From NCBI GenBank assembly GCA_045430345.1, contig JAILXT010000001.1, positions 868,001 through 932,000 of the forward strand: 64,000 nt of DNA, written 5' to 3'. Below the pieces are notes generated by a model. That model was not told where the DNA came from. It saw nothing but the letters and a program-made list of their open reading frames with translations, and did not search any database. Made by a program: the position numbers and the translations under genes. The stretch comes from Agarilytica sp045430345. GTDB lineage: Bacteria; Pseudomonadota; Gammaproteobacteria; Pseudomonadales; Cellvibrionaceae. Positions 1-9,245 of this stretch are shown one piece after another; within the stretch, counting starts at the first letter, position 1; every line of letters begins with the position of its first letter.

Positions 1-419
1 ACACTTTTCAGCAGCACATAGGGCACCGCCTTGTCCCCCATAATAATGACTGCAAGTCCGTTCTTTTCTTGGAAAGGCGTTAGTTCGCCTAACTTTTCTT
101 TGTGCTCAATTAGCTTAAGCTCTAAGGGTTCAATTATGTCTTCAGGGCCTTTTAATACATCTTTAACGTCTGCAATTTTTTCTTTACCGACCCATATTTC
201 ATCGGCGTTAACCATCACCATTAACTCTTCGTGAGGTACCTGCCCTTTTGTGGAGTCAGGTAAATGAACGAACTTAGCGTTTTCGATCTTTTGCGCTTCG
301 CCTGAATTTAACAGTAAAAAGAAAACAAGAATGGTGAATATATCCATGAGCGCAACCAGACTCAGCTTGGGTGAGCCGGCTTTCTTTTCTCTGGAATAAA
401 AGACAGTAGAACTAATCAT
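1..419 (-). CDS. ExbD/TolR-like motor subunit, cut by window edge
   Basis: Inner-membrane energising subunit of the ExbD/TolR type; in this family it couples proton flow through an ExbB/TolQ ring to work in the periplasm. Only the N-terminal 139 or so residues are present and the 3' end lies beyond base 1. The ATG overlaps the TGA of the upstream exbD-like gene by 4 bases, so the two are translationally coupled. A single membrane segment lies at about residues 19-39 and keeps the family's membrane aspartate (Asp26, in the motif ALMDIF). The rest is a periplasmic domain. Together with the ExbB-like gene it forms a motor like AglR-AglQ-AglS of Myxococcus (family knowledge plus inference). A TolR of the Tol-Pal system is less likely because no tolA, tolB or pal is nearby. 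Confidence 0.85.
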   Translation of the reverse strand, partial: MISSTVFYSREKKAGSPKLSLVALMDIFTILVFFLLLNSGEAQKIENAKFVHLPDSTKGQVPHEELMVMVNADEIWVGKEKIADVKDVLKGPEDIIEPLELKLIEHKEKLGELTPFQEKNGLAVIIMGDKAVPYVLLKS

Positions 420-937
420 TGTATGCGTGATTTCACCACAGTTCGCGAATCGTCTAAGGCGATTTCGGGAAACAATTCAATTTCGACCACACTGGCGGCA
501 ACAACAGTACGATAGGACTTAAGCGTATCCATAGTGGCAACAATATATTGATAATCAATATCTAGCTCGGAGCGTAATAAAACGTCCGTTTTTTCGCTCA
601 CTTGCCGCTTTATTACCTGGAGAATAAAAGAGAGCTTTCTGTGGTCGTATACTTTTCCTTCTTCGGTCTCTAACGCGGGTATTTCTTGTATAAGCGTGTT
701 TTCCGGGTAATACACGCGATATCCTGTTTGTAAAATCTCCACCTCCAACTTCGACTGAGGATCATCGGTCGAGACAGCGCCCCCTGTAAGTTCAGGCAAT
801 TTGATTTCCAAAACAGTCGTCTGTGTAAACGTCATACTTAATAAAAGTACTGGCACCAGCACAATCATCAAGTTCATAAACGACGTTACATCGATATCAG
901 CGGCTTCTTCGGACTTTTGCTTAAATTTAAAATTCAT
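416..937 (-). CDS. ExbD/TolR-like motor subunit, Asn variant
   Basis: A 173-residue ExbD/TolR-like protein: short cytoplasmic N-terminus, one membrane helix at about residues 17-38, then a periplasmic domain. In typical ExbD/TolR the helix carries a proton-carrying Asp; here the aligned position is Asn22 (codon AAC), in the context SFMNLM. The neighbouring copy at the window edge keeps its Asp. The gene lies 24 bases after the exbB-like gene and overlaps the next exbD-like gene by 4 bases, so all three form one motor operon. Two unlike ExbD copies per ExbB is also the arrangement known for the AglR-AglQ-AglS motor. Which copy carries protons cannot be proved from sequence. Confidence 0.88.
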   Translation of the reverse strand: MNFKFKQKSEEAADIDVTSFMNLMIVLVPVLLLSMTFTQTTVLEIKLPELTGGAVSTDDPQSKLEVEILQTGYRVYYPENTLIQEIPALETEEGKVYDHRKLSFILQVIKRQVSEKTDVLLRSELDIDYQYIVATMDTLKSYRTVVAASVVEIELFPEIALDDSRTVVKSRIQ

Positions 938-961
938 CGAAAATAACGATCTCGGGAAAGG

Positions 962-1780
962 TTACTTTGAACTATCTGCGTCGTCGTTATTTTCTTCAGA
1001 CGCTTCTACATTTGGATCAGTGCCTGATTCCGTTTCCGCCGTCTCGTCTTCTTCAGTAACCACTTGCTCCACCGGTTCTGGTTCGGCGGGTTGCACCTGA
1101 CTAAATGCGCTAGCAGCACCCGGACGCGGCAAGCCAGCTTCAATTAGCCGATGAATCGTCATAATGTTAAGGAATTTAACTGCAGCCATTTCAATACTTG
1201 TAATGATTTTTCCGGTTTTACTTTGCAATGTTGCATGTAAAACAAGCAGTGGGATTGCAGAGATTAGACCGAATGCGGTGGTATTCATCGCAACAGAGAT
1301 AGATAGAGATAGTAATTCTGATTTTTCTGCAGGGTCCGCGTTCGCAACCGCCGTAAACGCACCGATTAGCCCGATAATAGTACCGAGCAACCCAAGCAGC
1401 GTGGCTACGTTAGCCAACACCGCTAGATAGCCCGTACGCTCCTCAATGCGCGGCATCGTCTCTAACATACCTTCGCTCATGGAGTTTTCGATATCGGCCC
1501 GTTGCTTGGATACTTTCATCATATCAAGCCCACATCCGATAATACGGGTAACGGGCACGCTCACTTCACGCGTATAAAGCTGCATCTTATCTAGATCAGT
1601 GGTCCGCAGTAGCGGTAAAAAATCTTCAAACGCTTTGGCATTACGGTGACGCTCTCTGGTGAGGTACACCCAACGCTCAACCGCGATCGCTAGGCCGACG
1701 GCAAGCACCAGCGCGATGGGATAAATAAATAAACCACCATCTTGAAAGAAACGAGTAATCGTACTGTAAATATCAACCAT
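962..1780 (-). CDS. ExbB/TolQ/MotA-like proton channel
   Basis: A 272-residue inner-membrane protein of the MotA/TolQ/ExbB family. It has one hydrophobic segment at about residues 15-33, a cytoplasmic loop, and two more membrane segments at about residues 118-142 and 158-184, with the family pattern around LLGLLGTIIGLIGAF. The C-terminal 45 residues form an acidic, Glu/Asp/Ser-rich tail that standard ExbB or TolQ proteins lack. It should form the pentameric ring around the two ExbD-like proteins encoded just downstream. Upstream in the same direction lie a small exported protein and the TPR protein genes, so the motor probably powers that envelope complex rather than TonB transport (inference from context). 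Confidence 0.9.
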   Translation of the reverse strand: MVDIYSTITRFFQDGGLFIYPIALVLAVGLAIAVERWVYLTRERHRNAKAFEDFLPLLRTTDLDKMQLYTREVSVPVTRIIGCGLDMMKVSKQRADIENSMSEGMLETMPRIEERTGYLAVLANVATLLGLLGTIIGLIGAFTAVANADPAEKSELLSLSISVAMNTTAFGLISAIPLLVLHATLQSKTGKIITSIEMAAVKFLNIMTIHRLIEAGLPRPGAASAFSQVQPAEPEPVEQVVTEEDETAETESGTDPNVEASEENNDDADSSK

Positions 1781-1862
1781 GACCTGTTCTCTTTAAATCA
1801 TTTTTGTTCATTAAATTCTACAAACGTTCAAATGTACCAGTGCACAAACAAGCTAACTCCTG

Positions 1863-2189
1863 CTATTCAGGCGCAGGTACATTCTCCATATTCAACTCGT
1901 TATATATCGACATGGAACGTACCATAATGTCTCTGTCGATCAAATCTAACGTTCTGTCGTTTTTTTGTTCTAAATTCCAATGTAAATTATCTGGCGTGCC
2001 CGTCCCCTTCCAAGGGATAAAATAGCTGACTGTAGGCTGCTCTTTATCTCCAACCAAGGTTGACTCTAAAAACAGCGTCGGTTCCTCAGATGTATCCGTC
2101 GCTCTATTGTCAGTTTTTGGATTAACGTTATCTTCACCGAACGCAGCAGGGCATATTACACAAAAGACAAGGAAAAATCGTATCGCCAT
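1863..2189 (-). CDS. Small exported protein of the envelope machine cluster
   Basis: A 108-residue protein that I do not recognise. The first 18 residues form a plausible signal peptide ending near Phe-Gly-Glu, so the product is probably periplasmic, with a mature part of about 90 residues and no cysteine. It lies 4 bases downstream of the TPR lipoprotein gene and about 80 bases upstream of the exbB-like gene, all on the same strand, so it is probably a part or chaperone of the same complex. No enzyme motif is visible. Confidence 0.7.
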   Translation of the reverse strand: MAIRFFLVFCVICPAAFGEDNVNPKTDNRATDTSEEPTLFLESTLVGDKEQPTVSYFIPWKGTGTPDNLHWNLEQKNDRTLDLIDRDIMVRSMSIYNELNMENVPAPE

Positions 2190-2193
2190 AATA

Positions 2194-2943
2194 TTAATTT
2201 ACGGAAATTGAGCTGTCCGCCCCCTTTTGCTGGATTAAACTGGGCGCCACGCCGGTACGCTTTTGAATCTCGCGCAGCCAGAGTGAGACCTGTGTATTTT
2301 CATCCTCGGTTAAAAACACATACGCTTCCATATGCTTTTGTGCGCGTAACGGATGATTAAGATAAATATCGTAAAGTATGCCTAGGTTTAAATGCGCCTC
2401 TGGAAAATCAGGCCAAACCGACAACGCGTTTGCGTAAGTATTTTGAGCGTCAATAAAGTTACCCAATTGACGCTGTGTTTTAGCTAACTTGAGGTAAGCA
2501 TTAATATTTTTTACGTTGACCGAAATTGCTTTTTTGAAGTGCTCAACTGCAAGGGCTTTGTCTTGTGACTTTAACGCGATATCCCCGCGCATAACCCAGG
2601 GACCAGACAAGCCCGGCGCAATGACAGACACTTCTTCAAACAATTGAGCAGACAGCTCTAACTCGTTACTTTTTAGTGCCCGTCGCGCCTCTATAAACTT
2701 TGTTACGGCTTCTTTCTTTATTCTCCCCTCCAATGCTAGATAAGGGTTTTCCTTATGTTCATAGGGCAAAAATGCTGACGTTTTTTCATCGAATTTTTGT
2801 TGAGGTAAGTACTGCCCTGTATCCATTAGTTCCGGCGCAACAACAACATCGCCGCCCTTTTTGATACCAGCACTTCCACAGGCCATAACAAAGACTAACA
2901 GCAAAACATAAAAACTGGTTTGAAAGATATACATCATATTCAT
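2194..2943 (-). CDS. TPR lipoprotein (GltE/NfsE-like position)
   Basis: A 249-residue predicted lipoprotein. The N-terminal hydrophobic segment ends in a lipobox-like VMAC (Cys22). The body at about residues 75-215 is tetratricopeptide repeats, seen as helix pairs with recurring Ala/Leu/Gly spacing. The start codon shares one base with the stop of the large TPR gene upstream (TAATG), so translation is coupled. In the Agl-Glt and Nfs machines a short TPR lipoprotein follows a large TPR protein; this gene has the same size and place. Homology to GltE is my inference from architecture, not a search. The likely role is scaffold contact between periplasmic and outer-membrane parts. Confidence 0.82.
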   Translation of the reverse strand: MNMMYIFQTSFYVLLLVFVMACGSAGIKKGGDVVVAPELMDTGQYLPQQKFDEKTSAFLPYEHKENPYLALEGRIKKEAVTKFIEARRALKSNELELSAQLFEEVSVIAPGLSGPWVMRGDIALKSQDKALAVEHFKKAISVNVKNINAYLKLAKTQRQLGNFIDAQNTYANALSVWPDFPEAHLNLGILYDIYLNHPLRAQKHMEAYVFLTEDENTQVSLWLREIQKRTGVAPSLIQQKGADSSISVN

Positions 2944-5810
2944 TACCTTATCTCTTCACCATAGGTCGCACTAACTTCTTGTTTGTTGTAGCGATCGGGA
3001 TAAAGTTTACTTAACGCACCAAAGCTTTGAGCAATCCATGAATCAAAATGGCCTTCCCACGCCTTGTCTATATTTGCTTGATGCACGTCGACGGCAAGCT
3101 GGTCGAATGGGCTCGCTTGCTCTTCTATTATTTCATTATAAATATGGACATCGCCGGCACTTAAGCCTGAAGGCTTGGGCGCACGACGTAGATCCGTCGC
3201 AAAATTCTCATATAACGAACCAATTTTATAACTCGACATTGTGACAAATTCGAGAATGCCGTAGTCAGCCGCTTTTTGGTAACGATCAGATGCATCCTCA
3301 AAGAAGCCTTTTTTCTTGGGCAAGCTACGTTGCAACGGCTGACGTAGTTTTTTCTTGCGAAACTCTGAAGCAAAATAGTCGCCGTATTTTGCATTTGACC
3401 ACGCCGCCAACCAACGACTGCGCTCCGTTCTTTGATCACCAGCTTTTGCATCACCCGCGATAATACGACGTAACCAATAGAGTTGTTTTCCAATGTCATC
3501 TAATGTTTCGTAATTAGTCGCCAAATGGTATCGGGCTTCCATTCGAGTATCGAAAGGCTGCTCGTAATCGTAGGCATAGCGTTTGAAGTATTTAATGGCT
3601 AAATCATAATCCATCGCCTTTTCATACATACTTGCGGCAAGAAACAAGCCTTCACGTTTTATCTCTGGGTCTGGGTCGTTTTTATACAGTGTCAAATAAG
3701 CTTTCGCGGCTTTACTCCAGTCAACATTCTTTTGGTAAGCCAACGCCAGCTTACGAGGAAATTCAACGGCTAGTTCATGATTGGGGTAAAGTCTCGACAG
3801 CTCGCTAAGCTCAACGATCGCTTTGGACCATTCACTCACGCCTAGCAACAGCGTCGCGGCATCGTATTGAGCGGTAATACGAATAGGAGAATCCGGTGTT
3901 AATGTCTTTAATTTTAACAATTCTAAAGCTGCAGCTAACTTACCCTGCCCCTGCTCGATAACTTCTGCATTTTTAAAGACCGTCGCGGCTATTCGCTCAG
4001 ATATTTTGACGTATTCATCGGAATCAGCAGCCACGAGCCCGCGCTGACTTACATAGCTATTTTCAGCTTCGACATAGCGCTCAAGTTTAAAGAATGAGTG
4101 AGCTGAAATGCCGTAGGCGGTTTTTAATAACGTTTTATCTAAGTTTTCCTTGGCGATAAGGTCCTGGGCAACGCTGATCGCACGCTCATATTGATTTAAA
4201 CCAAAGAGGTACTCAGCAGCGTTAGTCAGCACTGTAGGCGAACGATCGTCTGAATCGAACTTCTTAGAAAACCGGAGCATGCTATCAACAGCAATCCCGC
4301 GAAACTCTTTGACACGTTTTTTCTTTTTCCCACCGAAAGATTCAATATGGTTTTGATACGAAATAATGGCTGCATAGCCGGAGTCCGCAGCGTTGTCCTT
4401 GGCGCTTGAACCAACCGGATGATAGGCAACAAGTTCGTAATCTTCCGCAGCTAAGAGGTATTGCTTCGCTTGAAAGTGCGCTTCTGCTTTTAAGAAGCGC
4501 ATTTCATCGACACGTGCATCTTGAGGGAAGGTTTGAATATATTCGCCATAAAAACCTGCTGAACGGGTAAACGCAATACTCGCGTCTTTTTCGAGCATGT
4601 CGGTCTTGGCTGTGTCGAAATTGTCCTTATTCGCTTCTTTTTCCTTTTTAACTTCACCGAGGAAAAACTGGGCATCGGTATAGTTAAATCGCGCCAATTC
4701 TTCTAAGAATACGATAAGTTGAGAGGATATTTCTGCACGGATGCCATCTGAGTTACCGGGGTAGTTAGATGTTATGCCGTATGATCGTACATAACGTTCT
4801 TTTTCAGCCAACGCCTGGCGGGGGAATTTCCCCTTGGTATACGCATTGATGAGCTTTTCATGCAGTGTTGGTGCTTTATCCGACTTAGGAAAGGCGCGCA
4901 CAAAGTAGCGGAACGTTTTTGCGGACTGTTCATAGAGTTCTTTTTCTAAATAGTAATCACCAAGATGATCGTAAAGCATCCACGTGTAATCACGGCCAGA
5001 GATGCTTGCTATCTCCGGGATGGTTTCAGCACCGCCGATTTTATCCAGCGCCAAACTCATAGAATGGATTGAGTCTTCAACCAGAGGCTTCTCGGCTTTA
5101 TTAAGCGAGGTGATGTCACGCCCGGGCACAAGGATTTTATTAAGGACGAAAGCGAAATTATTAACGCCTGATTCGAAAGCGAGCTGTTTGTAATGAACCC
5201 ACCCCAACATATAGTGGGCATTTAGCAATAATCGCCCTTCGGATAGTCTTGTTACTGCAGAGTATGATGCTTTTGCCTGATCATATTCCTGCCAATTAAA
5301 ATGAATATCCGCTTTACGAAAATGCGCCTCAGCGATATTTTTGTAAGTGGGGTGGCGTTTTACCAACTCGGTAAGCATTCGCATTGCTTCACGTTGCTGA
5401 CCTTCGAGATCATACGCTTTTGCTAATTGGTAAAACACTTCCGCATTGTCTGGCGAATCAGGGTAACGCTCAAGAATATTTCGATATGCTTTGATCGCTT
5501 CGACGTATTCGCTTGTTTCTTCCTCTTCAAGCTGATCGTCGACCGCTTCCATCATGTAGACATCAGCGATACGGCGCTCAATTCGTTCTTTTAGTTTCTC
5601 GTCCTCAAATAGATCTATTAGCTCTTTGTATTCGTTCCTTACTTGTTCGTGCGTGAGTTTTTCAAATTCGATTTCTTTTTCTTGCTCTTCTTCGTATTTA
5701 AGCTGACCCAAGGTCTGGGTGTTATTAGACGAGCAGGAAACGAGGGCCGTTAGTAAAGCGGCCACACATATGGCGTCGGTAAACGTACGTATTTTTTCCT
5801 TGAGAATCAC
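2943..5810 (-). CDS. Large TPR lipoprotein (GltD/NfsD-like)
   Basis: A 955-residue TPR protein with a signal peptide and the lipobox LVSC (Cys26), hence probably a membrane-anchored periplasmic lipoprotein. A charged Glu/Lys-rich stretch (about residues 38-105) precedes many TPR units; recurrent features are paired helices with Tyr/Phe-Ala-Lys and closing 'YP' or 'HP' turns such as ERYPDSPDNAE and KRHPTYKN. It overlaps the upstream TPR gene by 4 bases (ATGA) and the downstream one by 1 base. Very large TPR proteins next to an ExbB/ExbD motor are typical of the Agl-Glt (AgmU/GltD) and Nfs systems. It probably forms the periplasmic backbone linking motor and outer membrane. Confidence 0.85.
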   Translation of the reverse strand: MILKEKIRTFTDAICVAALLTALVSCSSNNTQTLGQLKYEEEQEKEIEFEKLTHEQVRNEYKELIDLFEDEKLKERIERRIADVYMMEAVDDQLEEEETSEYVEAIKAYRNILERYPDSPDNAEVFYQLAKAYDLEGQQREAMRMLTELVKRHPTYKNIAEAHFRKADIHFNWQEYDQAKASYSAVTRLSEGRLLLNAHYMLGWVHYKQLAFESGVNNFAFVLNKILVPGRDITSLNKAEKPLVEDSIHSMSLALDKIGGAETIPEIASISGRDYTWMLYDHLGDYYLEKELYEQSAKTFRYFVRAFPKSDKAPTLHEKLINAYTKGKFPRQALAEKERYVRSYGITSNYPGNSDGIRAEISSQLIVFLEELARFNYTDAQFFLGEVKKEKEANKDNFDTAKTDMLEKDASIAFTRSAGFYGEYIQTFPQDARVDEMRFLKAEAHFQAKQYLLAAEDYELVAYHPVGSSAKDNAADSGYAAIISYQNHIESFGGKKKKRVKEFRGIAVDSMLRFSKKFDSDDRSPTVLTNAAEYLFGLNQYERAISVAQDLIAKENLDKTLLKTAYGISAHSFFKLERYVEAENSYVSQRGLVAADSDEYVKISERIAATVFKNAEVIEQGQGKLAAALELLKLKTLTPDSPIRITAQYDAATLLLGVSEWSKAIVELSELSRLYPNHELAVEFPRKLALAYQKNVDWSKAAKAYLTLYKNDPDPEIKREGLFLAASMYEKAMDYDLAIKYFKRYAYDYEQPFDTRMEARYHLATNYETLDDIGKQLYWLRRIIAGDAKAGDQRTERSRWLAAWSNAKYGDYFASEFRKKKLRQPLQRSLPKKKGFFEDASDRYQKAADYGILEFVTMSSYKIGSLYENFATDLRRAPKPSGLSAGDVHIYNEIIEEQASPFDQLAVDVHQANIDKAWEGHFDSWIAQSFGALSKLYPDRYNKQEVSATYGEEIR

Positions 5811-7540
5811 TGGGACGTCCCCTGCTCTTCTTTGATGACTTGTTGAGCGTCTCGAATTGTAGACAAGGTTGTGTCGTACAAACGTGCTTTGGCGAGACGT
5901 GATTGTGCCGAATAGTAATTCATACGTTCTTCATGTTTATCCAATTCTGTCTTTACCAAACTTCGCATTACAGGTTCTAATTTGACGATGCTTAGCTCGG
6001 TTTTCTGCAATAACATTTTAATTCTTCTATGTAATTTTGTTATTTCTGGTCGGTAGCTACTCGGCAAGGTGTATACATTCTCCAAAGAACTGAACATCTC
6101 CACTTTTTCATCAAAAAGCGCCAATTCCTCGCTTGTCGACTTCAATAACACATCAATTCGCGACTGGTCTTCTTTATCTAAGGTTAGATTAAGAAGGTTA
6201 AGCTCTGATTTTTGCTCACCAAAGCGATCCCTAAATTGTGCGCTTTCCCTCACTAATTCGTGACTTTTTTCATCAAATGCCTTCTTTGTCGCATTTTCCA
6301 TGATGATCAAGTGTTCTCTCGCCTGCTGTAGCCAGTAGATCAGGTTTTCTCTTAGATAGTATAAGTCTGCTAGCTCTTTTAGCGTTTCGTTAAACGGATG
6401 GCCTGACATTAAATCGATCAAAAATGGCGTCAAATTCTTATAATCTACGCTGGGCGTCGCACTATGCCAGTCAGAATCATCGATAATGGCATCCATATTG
6501 GTAATAAACTCTTCAGGCACATCCTGCTTGTCAATAATTCGCCGAGCTTCATTCACCATACCGATGCCGGTTTTAAAGTCTTTAATCGCCAGTAAGTTTG
6601 CCTTCAAGGCTTTGCGTGGAGAACCTTCCTGCTCATAAAGATGCGCCAATAGCACCTTGGCTTCCTGGACTTCTGGACTGGCGATACTCCGTTTATTCAA
6701 CAGTTTTAACGCCGCCGTCGCATCAGGAAAACGCTTAATTTTAATCGCGGCCCAAGCATAATTAAGCAAGGCGCGATTTGAGTACAGGCCAGTTGTTCGA
6801 ATTTGCGTTAAGTACTTCCAGGCTTGGTCAAACCGCCCCTTTTGCATCGCGATTTGAGCAAGTGCGAGCTTTGCTCGATCGGAAAGCACCAAATACTCTT
6901 CATCTAAACCTTCGTAGGCTTTAACGAGTTCCAGGTTAGCTACAGCCGCAACCAACTTTCCCTGTTTCAGCTGACCAATGGCCGTGTTAAACAGCAGGTA
7001 CGGATACTGCGGAGCGTCTACGAGGCTTTCATCGAGTTCTGTATCGCCCAAGTTACCTCTAGAAGCCGTTTTCACCAAGGTCGAGAGGTAGTAATAATCA
7101 AACACCAAGTCTTTCGGTATTTTGCCTTCAATAAAGCTTAGCGATTTTGCTGCATTCGTAATGTCTGACTTGTTGTAGTAAAAACGCGCCATAAAATACC
7201 AAGCACGATTACGTACTAGAGGGGGCGCCTTTTTTTCCAACAAGGTTTCAAATAGCACCTTGGCATCATCCGCCATACCGTAAGAAAGCAGCATTCCACC
7301 TTTAAGCAGTTCACCTCCGTCACTCAGGGCTATCTTGTTTGCTCTGGCAACCGCATAAGCGTCTTCAACCAAGGCCTGGAAATAACGTTTTTGATAAAAC
7401 TCGTAATAAACGAGACCGTATTCAAGCTCTTTTTTAGAGCTTACATGGGAGTCGATTACTGAAGCCTGAGCATCCATAAACCATAAACAAAAGGTTGCTG
7501 TGAGCACTCGACCAGGTCTTAGCCAATAGCATCGACTCAT
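5807..7540 (-). CDS. Periplasmic TPR/coiled-coil protein
   Basis: An exported protein of 577 residues with a signal peptide ending near Ala-Gln-Ala-Ser. Residues from about 30 to 340 look like TPR-type helix pairs; the C-terminal 200 residues are long charged helices likely to form coiled coil. I place the start at the ATG whose first base is 7540 because an AAGG lies 10 bases upstream; a TTG nine bases earlier is in frame but has no usable Shine-Dalgarno. The start lies within 3 bases of the upstream stop, and the end overlaps the large TPR gene by 4 bases, so it belongs to the same operon. I do not know a named homologue. Confidence 0.82.
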   Translation of the reverse strand: MSRCYWLRPGRVLTATFCLWFMDAQASVIDSHVSSKKELEYGLVYYEFYQKRYFQALVEDAYAVARANKIALSDGGELLKGGMLLSYGMADDAKVLFETLLEKKAPPLVRNRAWYFMARFYYNKSDITNAAKSLSFIEGKIPKDLVFDYYYLSTLVKTASRGNLGDTELDESLVDAPQYPYLLFNTAIGQLKQGKLVAAVANLELVKAYEGLDEEYLVLSDRAKLALAQIAMQKGRFDQAWKYLTQIRTTGLYSNRALLNYAWAAIKIKRFPDATAALKLLNKRSIASPEVQEAKVLLAHLYEQEGSPRKALKANLLAIKDFKTGIGMVNEARRIIDKQDVPEEFITNMDAIIDDSDWHSATPSVDYKNLTPFLIDLMSGHPFNETLKELADLYYLRENLIYWLQQAREHLIIMENATKKAFDEKSHELVRESAQFRDRFGEQKSELNLLNLTLDKEDQSRIDVLLKSTSEELALFDEKVEMFSSLENVYTLPSSYRPEITKLHRRIKMLLQKTELSIVKLEPVMRSLVKTELDKHEERMNYYSAQSRLAKARLYDTTLSTIRDAQQVIKEEQGTSQ

Positions 7541-7542
7541 CC

Positions 7543-8160
7543 TTACCAAACCTTCATTTCGAATGTAGGCTCTTGTGCAACCGTGTCGTCACTGATGGCT
7601 ATTTCTAAATATTGGCTACCGGGGCCTTTCTTAAGCCTAAGCTCTGTTGCGCGTTTATATGCGCGACCACCTGGGCCTATCCCAGTAAAAAAGGCAATAA
7701 CATCGTGTTTGCCTTCGGATAGATTCGTTATGTACAACTTATGAACACCACCACGAAGGAGCGCTTGGCGCTGTTTCGCTGAATAGATATGCGTGGAGAC
7801 AAATCGACCGTCAATCTTTAGCTTGATGCTTTCGATATCGAAAAACTGCCCGGATGTCGCGGATACGAAGAATGACACCTTGGTACTTGATGGAAATAAG
7901 AGCTTTTCTTCCATCAGACGCAAATCTTTGTTGAGCACGATCACTTCGCTTTTCAGAAGCTGTATATCCCGAGAGATCTTTTGAACTTCGTTTAGCGCAC
8001 TTCGGGCACTCTTTTCTTCAGCCGACCCACCAAAATCAATACTTGGGTCCTCAACAGATTCGGCCCATTCAGGGTCGACACTCAACTCTTCTGCGGTCAA
8101 GGCTAAAGACGCAAAAAGGAGCATCAGACACATTGTTATTCGATTCAGTAGTATATGCAT
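7543..8160 (-). CDS. Exported coiled-coil protein, first gene of the motor operon
   Basis: A periplasmic protein of about 205 residues and unknown family. The chosen ATG gives a classical signal peptide (cut near Leu-Thr-Ala-Glu). In-frame upstream starts exist (ATG at 8181, TTG at 8208), but the longer version adds an odd second hydrophobic stretch. After the signal come a short acidic region, a heptad-like coiled coil (roughly residues 45-90), and a beta-rich domain with Gly-rich turns (RGGVHKLYI, GIGPGGRAY). It sits at the head of the TPR and motor genes, where Agl-Glt and Nfs clusters carry a C-type protein (GltC/NfsC). That equivalence is inference from position only. Confidence 0.72.
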   Translation of the reverse strand: MHILLNRITMCLMLLFASLALTAEELSVDPEWAESVEDPSIDFGGSAEEKSARSALNEVQKISRDIQLLKSEVIVLNKDLRLMEEKLLFPSSTKVSFFVSATSGQFFDIESIKLKIDGRFVSTHIYSAKQRQALLRGGVHKLYITNLSEGKHDVIAFFTGIGPGGRAYKRATELRLKKGPGSQYLEIAISDDTVAQEPTFEMKVW

Positions 8161-8482
8161 GAAGTTTGTGCCTAAACTCATTGAAATTATTACAAAAATA
8201 TACAACAAAAACCCGATAATAGTTAGCCTGGGATTGTAAAAAATACCTTATTTCCTCTTGGTAAATCATTACCAAATGCGTAAACCGGCGAATAGGTCAC
8301 ACTACGGTCGTCGACACTATCGACTCGATCGTTTAAAAGAAATCACAGGACTACAAGCGTATTCGCCTAACGTTTTATTTTTCTAGGCGTATCGGTTTAC
8401 AAAAACGAGAGCTGCACACATCGCTGAGGGACGAAATATTCAGTACAATGAAACGCATAACAACATTGATTGCGGATATCAT

Positions 8483-9187
8483 ATGCCTAACTTCCACCCA
8501 CGTATTTTTGGCCTATCAGGTAGTAACACCTCACACCCTAAAACCCGGAATAAACGCATTAATTTTTTGGGTGGCGCAGCAATATCCTGCCTTTTTTCCA
8601 CATCCGTTTTTGCTGAAACGGCTAAACCTGGCATCAGAGTCATTGAACCAGATAAAAAGACTGCGTCCGCAAACCCCGCTGCGCTTGATACTGAGCACTT
8701 TGAGATTGGCTTTAACCTAGGCTTACTCTCTGTTGAGGATTTTAATACCAATACAATGAAGCGAGTTTCACTTAAATATTATTTTAGTGAACGAGTGTTT
8801 GTGGAAGGAGCTTATGGTGCATCCGAAACAGAGAGATCTGGCGTTGAAGAGAGCGACGGTTTGAACTTTGTTGCAGATCGAGATTTTAAGTATTTAAGTA
8901 TTTCCGGTGGCTACCAAGCCCTTAAGGGGCGGGCCTTCTGGGGCAAAAGACGAAAGTACAACTCTAGCTTATATCTAATCGGCGGCTTGGAAAATGTGGA
9001 TTTTGCCGGCGACACTGAGACGGGGCTCGTTTTAGGGGTTAGCTACAAAACCACACTAACGGATTGGTTTTCAATTAACCTAGACTTTAAAGACCATATC
9101 GTGAATAGGAACATCGAAAACATCGTCGATAGTGACAAAATTACACACAACACCGAGATATCTATAGGCTTCAACACCTTTTTCTAA
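8483..9187 (+). CDS. Outer-membrane beta-barrel protein, divergent paralogue
   Basis: A 234-residue exported protein with an unusually long, basic N-region before the signal core (cut after Val-Phe-Ala-Glu). The mature protein shows alternating hydrophobic strands and ends in Phe-Phe, the C-terminal signal of outer-membrane barrels. It aligns by eye along its whole length with the 204-residue barrel encoded at 9246-9860: VEDF versus LEDF, FVADRDF versus FAFDRSF, IGGLENVDF versus VGGIGYTDF, and matching end strands. It fits the small outer-membrane barrel family seen in myxobacteria and relatives (TIGR04565-like, from memory). It is the only gene of the cluster on the plus strand. The upstream region at 8209-8482 is a divergent promoter region in which I saw no clear boxes. 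Confidence 0.85.
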   Translation: MPNFHPRIFGLSGSNTSHPKTRNKRINFLGGAAISCLFSTSVFAETAKPGIRVIEPDKKTASANPAALDTEHFEIGFNLGLLSVEDFNTNTMKRVSLKYYFSERVFVEGAYGASETERSGVEESDGLNFVADRDFKYLSISGGYQALKGRAFWGKRRKYNSSLYLIGGLENVDFAGDTETGLVLGVSYKTTLTDWFSINLDFKDHIVNRNIENIVDSDKITHNTEISIGFNTFF

Positions 9188-9193
9188 CGAATC

Positions 9194-9226
9194 AAAAAAG
9201 GGGGCACGTTTCCGAGCCCCCTTTTT
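9194..9226. terminator. Bidirectional rho-independent terminator
   Basis: A run of A, then GGGGGC, a 10-base loop, GCCCCC and a run of T. It lies between the convergent barrel genes ending at 9187 (plus) and 9246 (minus) and can serve both directions. It separates the two-barrel operon from the TPR and motor operon. Confidence 0.9.
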
Positions 9227-9245
9227 AAACGCCCTGCATGGGAGT

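Noticed and set aside
1..1780. Tol-Pal or TonB system
   Set aside because: The ExbB/ExbD-like genes lack tolA, tolB, pal or tonB neighbours and are instead linked to TPR lipoprotein genes.
8483..9187. Plus-strand barrel gene as an unrelated insertion in the cluster
   Set aside because: It aligns along its length with the neighbouring minus-strand barrel, so it belongs to the same family.
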